Assembly (NCBI GenBank): GCA_047967505.1
Contig: CM106540.1
DNA length: 64,000 bases
Origin: Dipteris shenzhenensis
Lineage: Eukaryota; Polypodiophyta; Polypodiopsida; Gleicheniales
Strand: one strand, 5' to 3'
Shown piece by piece: positions 53,141 to 64,000 of the stretch. The position numbers were made by a program, and so were the translations under genes. Position 1 is the first letter of the stretch, and each line of letters opens with the position of its first letter. Below the pieces are notes generated by a model. The model saw only the letters and a list, made by a program, of their open reading frames with translations, was not told where the DNA came from and did not search any database.

Positions 53141-54480
53141 ATAGGGGAAGCGATGTCACCTTGTTGCAGGTTGTCATACAAAAGAGTGCACAAATCCTAG
53201 AACAAAGAAATGGGCAAAAGGAAAATCTCATTAAATCTGGCCTCGTCTCCACGTGTGAATTGAATGTAGTGGTTCGACAATTTCCAATCTCCGTGGCTTG
53301 ACATAGGAATTAGAGATAGATTACAAAGGCCCGTGTTGTATGGTGAGGTCCAGTAGCGACAACTTCATGTGGTCGTGGATGAAAGAGAGCAAGAGAGGAA
53401 TGGGGAAGGAGAGGTTGCAAGTGGGTGTCGACAGCAAGTTGCAAATTTTCTGGAGGAGGTTGCACGCTCTATGTTGCTCCAGGATGCCAAGCCGTGGTGC
53501 CTTTTCTGGAGGGCAACAAGTATGTCCAATACTAGAGTGGCCACACCTACCGATTTGGAAGTTTGCGCCATATGGAGTAGAGGTCCAGCGGAGTAGAGGC
53601 CATACTCTAGCAAGATGCCATAGCATGGGTCTAGTGTTGCACGTCCTTGCCACGTATGCCCTTCCATTGGTGTGAGCTGTCTTTTCACCACCTATTCCTA
53701 ACGAAATTACTACAGTGTAAAGTATGTGTGGCCGCACGTACTCCAAGCACAACAACGAACTATCTACCAATCCAGCTTGTCATCCAAAACTTGGTTCATC
53801 GAACTAGCCAGCAGCAAGTGTGAGTAGGCTCTTAGGAATGCATCATATCACATACATGTGCATGGCCATGGTAACATTATTCATGAATTATGGCTCCATC
53901 TCATGTAAGAACTACATGCCGAAATTGGGCCATTTGGAAAAAATATTGAACATCCTTCCATCTTAGTCACAAAGAGAGACTTACAAATTCTGGTCCCAAT
54001 TACATCGTTCATGTTGCAATTAACATTCTTATATTTACTTCAATCTAGAATGTAGGGCCTATGCACCAAAATTGGGCGGTTCAAGCCTCCTAAAATATTG
54101 TTACATCAGTATGTGGCTTCAATACTTGTACATGACTCTATCTCATCCGCAAAGAGAAGCTTGTAAATTTTGGCATAAATACTTATGTTTGCATGGTGAT
54201 AGTAATATCCTTATATTTTAGGTTGGCCTCAAGTAAGCCATTTTATAACATCCATGTATTTTGGCTCAATTTAATGTGCACTAAAGCAATCAACCTAAAT
54301 TTTAAAACCCTCAATGATGTTTTTCAATAAGAAAGCCATTTGTGTTATCTTTTATATGTCAAATTTAATATTGACATTAAAAAAAAGCTTTTATGTATAA
54401 GAAATGTGTATTTCATTATTTATTAAGTGGCCATTTGTTTTTATAGATTGACAAGAAGAATTTCCTATGTAGTAAATGTG
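53141..54480. other. no gene recognised
   Basis: Frames of up to 149 codons exist on both strands at 53320-53770, overlap each other, and resemble nothing I know. The rest is AT-rich with no feature. Confidence 0.45.
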
Positions 54481-54800
54481 ATGGAACTTGCTAATACCCC
54501 TTTAATTTCTTGATGAAAGAACTTTACCTATGTAAGGAATGTAATTAAACATGCCACTCTTTCAATTTCCTAGGTGATCACCACCTCTTTTCCTAGATAG
54601 GGGTATAAGTTGTTATCTAGAGAATGAGATTTCCTAGGTACCACACTCATCTAATTTCCTAGATGGCCACCTCTTTTCCTAGATAGAGGTTGCATTTTAT
54701 GTGGAGAATGAGATTGCCTAGATAGACATACTAGAATGCTTACTTCTATCTAGGAAATTTCTTAATTTTACCTAGTTTGTGAGGTCTTCCCTATATGGGG
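54480..54800. repeat. CCTAG-rich repeat, possibly related to the 40.9-kb MITE
   Basis: TTTCCTAG(A/G)T and its complement ATCTAGGAAA recur many times, with two near copies of CACCTCTTTTCCTAGATAG (54583-54602 and 54666-54685). The word content resembles the fold-back MITE at 40.9 kb, but I could not define ends. Confidence 0.4.
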
Positions 54801-55394
54801 AACAGTTACAAGTCCCTTGTGGCTCAACAGCTTTGACAAGCATCGCAAGCAACTTTGAACGCAACAACAATAATATCTTTGGTTGGACAACAGGGATGTT
54901 GAGGTACATCCACAAGGAGATGACGACTGTATTCTAGCTGGTAAATCATCGCATTGTGATCAGCAGTAAGTATCAGCAAAGCGCAAATGAGCCATCAAGA
55001 GAAAGCTTCAAAAGACTATGAGGAGCAGACTCACCAAAATCGTTACACGGTGCAAAAAGCTCGACAGACTTGGCGGTCATAACGGCAAGGTCCTTGGCCG
55101 TTCCAAAGCAGCTTCCTTCATCTTCAATACTTTTCCTTATCCCACAATCTCTTAGACACCCGTTCGGTGCTTTTCTTAGAAGATCTAAATTCATGAGGAA
55201 ATTTTAGATCATCTAAATTCGTGAGGAGATTTGTAGGTGGTGACACCGCAAGCACAAGGAGCTGTAGCATATCTTCCTACAGTATGAAGCATGAAACATA
55301 TTTTCATACATGCTAGACTGCACCTGGAATTCTTTGGCTGGCATAGTTGTTCATCTTCCCATCCTCCCAGTCTTGCATATATGCATGATTTTCT
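54801..55394. other. no gene recognised
   Basis: A 73-codon minus-strand frame (54973-55194, MNLDLLRKAPNGCLRDCG) has no similarity I recognise. No other feature. Confidence 0.4.
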
Positions 55395-55640
55395 TTGGCG
55401 CTCAATTTGTCAATTGAGACCTCTGTCCATATGTTCATAGTTTCACTTCAACAATTAGCTCTGGATGCCTTATCACTCATGCCAAGTATTGTGATTGTAG
55501 CTTCCAAGGCCGTTGAGAGATTGGCCTTCAACTCTTTTGCCAAAAACTTGGTGTCATACTTGCTCTGCGACCTCTATCAACCTCTTGCCAAAATCGATCA
55601 CCAAAGACATGCAAAATCCATTATGAAAATCCATCGAGCA
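55395..55640 (+). pseudogene. possible NPF (NRT1/PTR-type) transporter N-terminal relic
   Basis: The frame reads MPSIVIVASKAVERLAFNSF and AKNLVSYLLCDLYQ. This resembles the first transmembrane segment of NPF transporters, where MPFIIGNEACERLAYYGI is followed by A.NLV.YLT..LHQ. The spacing of the ER.A and NLV.YL motifs is the same. No further transmembrane segments follow; the frame runs on to 55793 into sequence next to a LINE 3' end. It is a short fragment recognised by eye, so moderate to low confidence. Confidence 0.4.
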
Positions 55641-55799
55641 AACGTGCTTTCCAATAGTTGCTCAATTTTAGACCTTAGGAAGAAGCTAGCTTTTTCTAGA
55701 AAACACTCTAGCCCTAGGATCAATCCAAGATCAAGGGCTAATAATGGTGCAAGTGGCTCAAGGAGACCTAAGAAAACCCAAACTTCTCCCTAGGCTACC

Positions 55800-58700
55800 T
55801 ACCGTAAAAACTACCAAATTTTACTGATCATTTTGTCCTTGGGCCCAACTAATAAGCTGAAGTCCCTCAGATTAGCTTTAAGTTCCACCAAAATAGTTGA
55901 CTCTTTGCTCATGAAAGAGATACTCTGCTTAAAGATCAGATGGTTGCGTAGATCCCACATTGCCTGACAAACCGCCTCTCTAACAAGAGGCCAACATGTG
56001 GCCAAGGTAGATGGTAAACCTGAAAGATCTCCCAACAGTGGGGTCTGCCACCACTACAAAACTTGGACATGAGGCCAACCTTGTGGATCACCCCATCCAC
56101 CACCTTCTGCCAAACCTCCCGAACTACTGGATAGAGCCAAAAAAGGTAACGCACAAATTCAATCGACTTCCTACATATTGGACACACGGGGTTAACTGGG
56201 ATCCGCTTGCCAAGCTTCCCTTTGATAGGTTTCCACTGAAAGAGCAATCTCGAAAGAAGAAATATGGCTTTACCCCCCACACAACCCCTCCAAATGCTAT
56301 GCAGCCTCTTCCTCCACCAAGTCGGGGTTTTGCGGAGTGTCCACTTCTTATTCAAATCAGCAAAAACAATGATGAGTAGGCGTCTGTAGGTCACCCTAGC
56401 CGAGACTTTACTGAGGCATGTTTTGACAAACTGCCATTGATGAGACTGGCCCTCCTATCCTATAATAGCAAATAGTTGGAGGGCCAGCCATTGGGAATAC
56501 GCTCCAGGATGCCACGTAGTAAGTCAGCTTCACCATCAGTTAGAGCAAATTGCAAATGCAATGATTCCATTGAATACCAATCAGCTTGGAGCCAGTGAAT
56601 TCCAAACATTATCCCACATCTTGATCCCCTTCTTGAATAGATATCATGCCCTACGAAGTTCATGTAAAGCAAAAGTTTCCCATTGGGATGTGCTACCCTG
56701 CTCCACCATATCCCTTCAAAAAAACTCGCATCACCTCTCAAACCTGGAGCACCAACTCCCTTTAGTAAGAAAACCTATCAAAATCTTGGGTATGAGATGA
56801 ATTTAAAAATATGCCATGAGTAGAAATTGTTCAAATTAACATGATTGTGTTCTACACTAAAAGAGCTTCAGATATGTCTTTACACCTTAAAATTTGGGCA
56901 ACACATGAAAAAGTTACATTAATTTAAAAGGAGATGGGTTTTCATATTTTAGTGTAATTTTTATTTTACCCCCCCTCAACCAAAAGACCCCCCCCTCGGG
57001 CTTCAGATATTATGAAAAATATGTACAAATCTTAAAATCTTGCATATTTTTCAACGTATATACCTTATATTTTGTGGGAGGGGGACCATGACATTTTCAT
57101 ATTTTTCCCTTGCATATTTGAAATCTTTTAAGGAAATCCATGCATATTATATATGGAGCTTGTCCCCCCATACCCTGGATTTTGGACGAGGGTAGTAACA
57201 TATTACATATTGAGTTGGCGCCCAGGCTCTCAAACCACCTCTACCTTTCCAAGAGAGCTTGGCCACATTAACCTTCCAGGTTTCTAATAACCTTGCAAAG
57301 CTAGCAATACGAATAGGAAATTCATATATTAGTTTGTCATACCATGTAAGTGGGGCTCGGCCAATTGCCTACCCTGATACCCTTAGCCTTTTCCAAGAAA
57401 TACTTCACAATGACAGCCCACAGTGAAGTACTTGTGAATAGCTTAGGTATCCACTTGCAGATAAGAGCCACATTCTTTGTGTAGATGTCGAGGATCCCCA
57501 AACCACCCTCTGATTTGGACAGCCCCAAGCGCTTGCTAGGGGATTGAATGCATCTTCTTATGACCTCCCTCCTGTACCCTAAGAAAGGAGCAGAAAAGCC
57601 TTTCTACCTCCGTCCAATGTGACCTTTTGAAATGCTAGAGTGTAGCTATGTAGGTAGTTGAAGCTGCTAACACATTCTATAAAATTACAGCTCTTGCATT
57701 CCACCCCAAGGTTAGACCATGCCAAAAACAAAGCTTGGACTTGAGATTTTCCATTACCCAATCAAAGCATTGATGAATTAACACCCCCAAACCAATTGGT
57801 GACCTCAAGTAGCATGCTATCTCACCCCTTCTGATGAATTCTACATTCATATTACTTAGCCAGGTGGATGGTCCCAACTGCAGAGATCCTATATTTCCAA
57901 TCACTGACTGAAGCATGTTAATGAAAGGGATGGTCCCAACTGCAAAAAGGAGGGGATGCAGTGGGCACCCCTGCCTAGCATACGTTCTCAACTCATATCT
58001 CCCAACCACACCTCCATTGAGGCATAGGATGGAAGAAGCATTTCCAAACAAGCATGACACCATCCAGCATCTTCTAGAGCCAAACCCAAGTCTGCTCAAT
58101 CCTTTAGCAAAAAATCCCAATGAACCTGATCATACGCCTTATCAAGATCAAATCCAAAAAACACTACCTTTTGACCTGAGTTACAAGCATAATCCATTGC
58201 GGTAGCCATGTTCATAATGTTTTCGAATATGTCACTGCCCTTAACGAATCCGTTTTGCTTTATATCCACCATGGCCGTGCAAACTTCCCTCACCCGAATT
58301 GCTAGGGCCTTTGCAATAATTTTTTAGGAGACATTTAACATTGTGATTGGTCTCAAATCACCAAATTTGATCATGCTCTACCTTTTGGGGAAGAGCTTAA
58401 CTAACCCAACATTAACATCCTTTGTAAGTAAACCTCTTGGAACTACCTCGTCGGCCATTGCTACAAGGTCACAACCCAATAAATCCCAAAATTCTCAAAA
58501 AAAATCTACAGTTAACCCGTCTGGTCCAAGGGAGTGGTCGCTCTTTATTTGTTTGAGGGCATCTTCAAGTTCCTCTAATGTAAAGTCCCTAGCTAGCATA
58601 GCTTGATGAACCTCAGATACCCTAGGATTCAACCAAGATAGCACTTCTTTGAGACAACCTGACCGTTGATCATCAAGCGTTGTCGTTGCACCCACAATGG

Positions 58701-59645
58701 AACTTAACTCTATCCTGAAGGTCTCTACAACCTTCCAAAACTCAATGATCAAATTCCCTTAGGAATCCTGCACATGGCCAATCATCTTGTGCTGATGCTT
58801 CCTTTTAACCAATTGGAAGAATACCTCTGACAAGAAATCCCTGACCTCTAGACGTAGTTGCCTGCTCCTGATGCATGCCTTTTCAGCTTCCTCTAATTCC
58901 CAAACTTGCATTGCCGATTGTGTTTCAACCAGGATGGTTGCAAGGAGTTTTTCAGTAGGGGTGTCATCAAGGCTGACCAAAGCAATTGTTGCACGCAAGA
59001 GGACAGAGAAGTAACTAGATCCTTCCTTGCCCTTCTATAATCACATTCAAGCTCTTTGGCTTTTAAATGCATCTAACGAATTATAAGGTCCCAGTTCGGA
59101 CAGGCATTGGTCTGGTCTCTTTTGAATTCACACCAAGACTTTCTTACTACAGAAGAGAACATTTTTGAATTCAAAACGTTATTGTTAAATTTGAAAGGTA
59201 TATCTAATGGTCTACATTGCACCAGAGGCAGACTAAATGGCCATTTAATTGGCAGGAGGTCAGATAGCCCTATGCCAGTCATGCACTCCCCTTTGAATGA
59301 ACTTCTCACCCACCATCCCTCCTGTGACGCATAGATCCTATCAATCCTTCCAACTCTGAACTCCGCACCTTTTCTTTTATTGGACCACACAAAGGCTTCA
59401 AGATCGTCTGATGCAAGACTTGCATAGTTGATCAAGCCATGGGTAAGACAAAGTCTCTCCCAATCATCCCTCTAAGAGGAGAATCCCTGGGTGAGATCTA
59501 TCAGTCCCCCCCTTCGTAAAGTCCCAGTCACCTCTAATTAACCAGTGACTGCCTATCAAACTAGAACAGAGACACCTCCAAAAATCTCCCCTCCACATTG
59601 GGGGCATAGACACTAGCAACGATAGTAAATGGAGTTGGATCCATG
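55800..59645 (-). pseudogene. L1-like LINE, ORF2, 5'-truncated in the endonuclease
   Basis: Minus strand, coding order from high coordinates. The endonuclease starts mid-domain (FTIVASVYAPN, about 59640) and continues 59435-59073 with VGRIDRIYAS and the GLSDLLPIKW region in place of SDH. The linker is 58998-58759. RT begins at 58752 (DHSLGPDGLTVDFF), continues GFVKGSDIFENI and FGFDLDKAYDQVHWDFL (58293-58100), then RQGCPLHPLLFAVG (about 57965). The segment GGLGILDIYTKNVALICKW follows at 57528. The zf-RVT has PVNPVCPICRKSIEFVRYLFW (about 56190-56130). The C-terminus (56035-55811) ends near VGPKDKM. The YADD region is not readable. Many stops and shifts make it inactive. Confidence 0.85.
56790..57235. 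other. AT-rich block inside the LINE, possible insertion
   Basis: LINE similarity stops near 57230 and resumes near 56760. The block between is AT-rich and contains two poly(C) runs (56971-56977 and 56989-56996). No terminal repeats or target duplication were found, so it may be insertion or decay. Confidence 0.3.
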
Positions 59646-62292
59646 CATAAAGATGATGCCTGTGCATCATAAGAATCAGTTTGTGTTGATGTCGATGGGG
59701 TTGCCTCAACTGAGGACTTAGCATCAAGTATGCCTCGTGCTGAGGGCTTACTATTGAATGCGCCTCTGAATGCGCCTCATGCTGCAAGCTTATCGAGAAG
59801 TGTGCCTCATGATGAGGGCTTATCGAGGAATGTGCATGATAAAAAACTGCGGGCTAATCCATGCTAACATGTAGAGAATCTGCATCCGATCTCTCAAGAC
59901 CAATGAGGCTCGAGTCGGCATCATACACTGGTACATACCCTGTCGCAATGAATGGTCAAATAAGATTCTCTTTTCACTCATAGATCTTGTCCAGAGTCAT
60001 GACTGGTGTATCATCACCTACATGATGTGAGAAACTCCATGATGGAGGCAGTCTGGTGCTCTGTGCAAGAGGCTTACCCATGTATCGAACGAGAGTGTCT
60101 ACCCATGAGAACACTATGTGAGAGCTTCCACTGGGGGGCTTGCGCTAAACTGTCAAAACCAAGTCATGTGAGAATTGTTGTGTGCCAAGGATCAAGCCTG
60201 CAAAATGAAGATAACAAACGAGTGTCAAGCGTGGCCAAGAGGCTATACAAGGATGATGTGTATGCATGCAAGAACTAATGCCAAAGATAGTAAACAAATG
60301 TGATTGTACATGGGTGGCATATGTGCGTGCAAGATGCATGCAACAATCTTGAATTCGAGATGGAGATGACTGTGCCAAGTGTCACACTGAGGCATTAAAA
60401 GCCAAATGCCAAGGGAACTGATCCGATGTCAGATGTGTAAGTGTGTACACCGATGATAGATCCGATGGGGACATGGGGACTGAAGCCAGTGGTAACTAAT
60501 CTAGTAATGCAGCAATGGCTGACTTGGCTTGATGGAGTTGTATCTCCTAGATGGCGATGCTAGTACAGCTAGACTACACGTCGATGTGCAAAATATAGCA
60601 AATGACTCTTATCTTGATTCATTTTAAGTGCTGGGTACGCTACAATGGATCAGGAGGTGGTTCCGATGATGAGGATTTGATGATGCTAACCTATGCAAAT
60701 AGAATATGATGTGACAAGTATGTAGAGTGCAAGCTGGCAAGCACTTTTGCTTTTTGGAGCGCTGTGAAATTCCCTCTGGATCAAAAGATATGGCCCTCAA
60801 AAGGATAGCCAGATTCTAATCACAAGTGGGGGTGATGGTGGCACATGATGATGTGGCAGATTGAGGGGGACATGCAAAATACAACTGTGTCTATGAAGAG
60901 GCAACTATGCCTAGAAGGAGGCTCTGCCATGTGGCATGCTGACTAGGCATGTTGATCGGGTAGCTTACATTGCAAGATGATGTGGTTATAAGGGATGAGG
61001 TTGCCACATGTCACCAAATTGACCAATAGCTCAACCATGGTTGGACTCACCCACCTTATGTGACCCAAGGTCCCTGGGTTAATTCACTGTTGACTAAACC
61101 ATAGTTAAATTAACCATCCATATCTCTTGGTTGACCCAAGATCAAATACACCTAACCATGGTTGACACAAGTTCAAACACACCTAACCGTGGTTAACTAA
61201 ACGTGAGTTAAGTTGAGCCTTATCTGCCACGTGTCTTTTTCCAAAGGTTTGAGACCTTGGAGAAGTAGAAGAAGCTATGGCGACATCGGCTTGTGTGGAG
61301 CTGTTATAGAAGATTGTGCTTCTCTAGGAGCCCATTTGATGAAGAATGCCCATTGAGGAGCGTCTTGGTCTGCATGTAGATGGCAACCGTTCTCGTTGAT
61401 GCATGCATTTGTGGTCACGGGTGTGCGGAGGCTAGAGCACTGTTGGCTCAACGGGTGATCCGTGTGTTGGTGAGTTTCTACCGCTCCGGGCTTTGAAGGC
61501 CCGTTAGCTGTTCGAGTTGTCTGAGCTCTAGGCTGTGGCAGAGGAGCGAGGAGGCTATTGGGAGCCTTAGCAGGTCATGTGGCAGAGAAGCTCGTAGGAG
61601 GTCACTGAAGAGCCGTTTGCATGCAGGCTGCCCGTTGTAGCTCATGCGTGAGCTGTTCGTTGGAGTCCACAAGCTGCTGGGAGCTTGGCGGGTTATAGTT
61701 GTGGCTCGTTGTTTGGCTACTTGCCGTTGTTACATCTGTGGAGCTGCCTTCTAGTAGAGGTCATTGAAGGATACCTGTGAGCTGGTCGTCACCCCCTGCA
61801 CGTCGTTGAAGAGCCAAGCATTGAAGCTCAGTGGTGGTTGGCGCAAAGCTGATGGAGCTACATTGTTGCAGTTTGTCTGGTCTCTCTTGTGGATGGTCTG
61901 CAGTAGAAGAGAAGGTTGTTGCATTGCTGGCTACTGGAATTTTGGTTGTTTCCCTACTATGTTGGCTGTGAGTAATTTGTGCTGCTTCTTTGGAGATGTA
62001 GCATCGAGAAAGGAGTCACCGTAGTCAGCCCGTGGATGGAGTTGCATGGAGCTCTGCATAGTAACATGTTTGGGCTATGGTTCAATAGTAGGAGCAATGG
62101 GTGTCAAGCCTTACCTTGCTGTTGGAGGCTAGTGAAGCCGTTTGGTTGGATGTCACTAGGGTTGTTAACGTAGAGGCATGGAGCTGCGAGTCTACTGAGG
62201 GCCGACCCTCTGTGGAGGGTTGGTTGTTAAGGCCGGGTCTTGCTGTGGTGCTGAAGGTACGTGGAGAAGATGGAGCACAGTTGTTGACGGTT
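59646..62292. other. no gene recognised; repeat motifs
   Basis: 59690-59850 carries short repeats with GCGCCTCATGCTG and GAGGGCTTATCGAGGAATGTGC. 61030-61205 has a cluster of AACCATGGTT-type palindromes. The rest gives only small frames without similarity. It may be the internal region of the LTR element whose primer site lies at 62293-62304, which would read on the minus strand, but no gag or pol motif is visible. Confidence 0.4.
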
Positions 62293-62304
62293 GCTCTAAC
62301 ACCA
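62293..62304 (-). other. retrotransposon primer-binding site
   Basis: On the minus strand TGGTGTTAGAGC is 10 of 12 identical to the plant tRNA-iMet complement. It abuts a TG-starting LTR candidate on its high-coordinate side. Confidence 0.6.
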
Positions 62305-62440
62305 TGATAGCAGAAGTGAGAGAGGGAGAGAGAGAGGAGCGCACACGATATAGCTACTTGTACACTAAGTTGTATTGAACAATAACATGAAGATATACAT
62401 GTGAACCCCTTAGGGTTAGGGTTAGGGTTTGCCCCCATGC
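62305..62440 (-). repeat. LTR end (R/U5 side)
   Basis: The plus strand starts TGATAGCAG directly after the primer-binding site, followed by a GA-rich tract. It contains (TTAGGG)3 at 62410-62427. The far boundary is not defined. Confidence 0.5.
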
Positions 62441-63239
62441 CCTACCAATTTCTCAATTCTTCTCTTCCTCTATTTAGGTCACTGCAATGATCTCATGCTT
62501 TAATTTCTTTAAGTCTCTACAAGTTGGCCTTTGCTTCATGTAGGTCAAATTGCATTATGCCAAGGCATTGTACATTTACTTGGACATGTACAATTGATAA
62601 CTTGCCAAAAGATTTGTAAATATGTCACTCTATTGTTTGAGATCTTGCATAGTAGACTTGACGGTGATGCAAGGGATCATTGGTAAGCCTTCTTTGTCAT
62701 ACGAGATCCACATATTTGGTGGCAGATACTTGCCAAGTGGAGTCTCGCTTAGCTCTCCTTAAAGGGAATAATCCTCACTCATCCCTAATTGTTTAGGCAT
62801 GTTGTATCTCTTCAACCACTTCTCATTTAATCGCACTTGTGTTGTTTCTTTTGGAACTATCTCTGGCTTTATGTCCCTTGAGGCGGCTTGTTGATGAATA
62901 AGTCCTCTAGAACATTGCCTGTTTGCAGGTGGCTATTCCAATGTGATTTCTTTTTCTCTTTGTGCAAATAGGTAAAGATGCATCCCGACTTAGCACACCT
63001 ATTATTTACCTACCTTCAACTTCTTGACTTGGTTGTTGATGTTCATTGTGAGTAGATTCACCAAATTTACCTTTTCTTCCCTTTGCCTCCTTCATGGCTT
63101 TTTGAACAACCTACTTTGGTATACATGTATCCAAAAATTTGAACTAGATTCATTAGGCTAGGAATTTAAAGAAGTTATTCACCTCATCTTGTTGGGTCTT
63201 TCTTGTGATGTAACCTTGACCTCATAGTCGCGCTCCATC
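62441..63239. other. no gene recognised
   Basis: AT-rich DNA with stop-ridden frames, possibly the rest of the LTR and flanking decayed retrotransposon. Nothing specific can be supported. Confidence 0.4.
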
Positions 63240-63985
63240 AGGATGAAAACAATATTACAATGCAACATAGAGGAGGATTACTCCTTGTACTTCCCCACAA
63301 TGGTCTTAGACAAAACCATCGAGTAGTTTGATAGTATCCTGATGGTCATTTCATGACACGGATTGCATTGAAGAAAGCCTTCCTAAAAAGTTTTTATCAA
63401 CACAAGTCAACAAAGAATATGTGATTTCAAAGGTCAACATAATTAGTGTATGACTTTACGGCCCAAATGAGGGGGCTCACCAATACATTTTCTAGCATTG
63501 AAGACAACACAACACTTATTTAGAGTTGGTGAGTGGCCTCAACAATGGTGTAGAGTTGAGGAACATGGAAATCATGATTCTAGTGAGGACATATGATGAA
63601 TTGCTACAACAAGGCATCGTGATCAAGGAGAGGTTCATTATGAAACCCAAAAGAAAGAAAAAGCTAATCTTCTAGATGTGCATAGCAAAGAAGAAGAGAA
63701 GCTAGTTGTCAAAAACTACCCATCATAGATAGAAAAGAAGGAGCCAAACAAGAGTCTTAAAGAGATGGGAATAAGAGGATCTCTAGAAAAAGGTCTGGTT
63801 TGGTTCATCGAGTGCAAAGTTTGATCTTTACCCTTTGGTCTTGCCATTGCTAGTAGATAGATTCCCCCTTGGAGTTGTTAGTGGGCTCTTTGATGAATCT
63901 CCCATTTTCATGGAGTATGTTGTTGAACATGGATCCCTTCATTTCCTTTATGAATTTGGTTGCTTCTTGGTCCTTTCCCTTTGGA
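63240..63985. repeat. second copy of the 31-kb Copia gag segment, part inverted
   Basis: 63240-63821 is the inverted counterpart of about 31168-31660: it includes CATCGAGTAGTTTGA, CTAATCTT..AGATGTGCATAGCAAAG and TTCATCGAGTGCAAAG. 63822-63985 matches 31727-31905 in direct orientation (TTTGATCTTTACCCTTTGG, GAACATGGATCCCTTCATTTC). One of the two loci therefore carries an internal inversion with a breakpoint at about 63821/63822. Confidence 0.75.
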
Positions 63986-64000
63986 GGCAAAGCCTTGACT

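Noticed and set aside
53321-53770. 149-codon minus-strand frame
   Set aside because: Overlaps equally long frames on both strands and shows no domain, conservation or splice context.

Overview
The window looks like nuclear DNA from a land plant with a large, transposon-rich genome. A seed-free vascular plant such as a fern is my best guess. Three things point to plants: an intact glycosyltransferase with the plant PSPG box, a plant-type ATRX helicase C-terminus split by introns, and plant-style Copia, CACTA, PIF/Harbinger, hAT and LINE elements. The fern assignment is inference from overall character, not from a marker. I see no bacterial operons, CRISPR array, rRNA or free-standing tRNA.

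Region by region. 1-1.36 kb: end of a Ty3-type LTR, a primer-binding site and a broken gag. 1.36-14.6 kb: one old Ty1/Copia element on the minus strand (5' LTR, tRNA-Met primer site, repeat-rich leader, gag, protease, integrase, RT, RNase H). It was hit twice: by a 476-bp hAT-type MITE with an 8-bp target duplication, and by a 7.0-kb GC-rich LINE on the plus strand with a 14-bp target duplication and a poly(A) tail. 14.6-19.1 kb: a second, different LINE on the minus strand, with a diverged duplicate of its 3' end. 19.6-23.1 kb: the last three recognisable exons of an ATRX-like SNF2 gene; one intron uses a GC donor, and the last intron holds a third LINE fragment. 23.1-34.2 kb: gene-poor, with duplicated anonymous repeats, one tRNA-derived SINE with target duplications, LTR scraps and a decayed Copia gag.

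34.3-35.8 kb: the only intact single-exon host gene, a UDP-glycosyltransferase of 486 aa. Its last codons and 2.1 kb of downstream DNA, including an ABCC-transporter relic, are tandemly duplicated to 39.7 kb. 40.9-41.2 kb: a fold-back MITE. 41.7-50.3 kb: a CACTA (En/Spm) element on the minus strand, with a TNP2-type transposase, a spliced accessory gene with duplicated exons, two minisatellite blocks and a clear terminus. 51.5-53.1 kb: two overlapping PIF/Harbinger transposase relics. 55.4-59.6 kb: a possible NPF-transporter relic next to an L1-like LINE on the minus strand. 59.6-64 kb: mostly unrecognised DNA, an LTR end with its primer site, and a second copy of the 31-kb Copia gag segment in which part of the sequence is inverted.

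The host genes (ATRX, the UGT, and relics of ABCC and NPF transporters) show no functional link to each other. The coherent story is layered transposition: the order of nesting can be read from intact target-site duplications at 3.3/3.8 kb, 4.8/11.8 kb and 25.7/25.8 kb.
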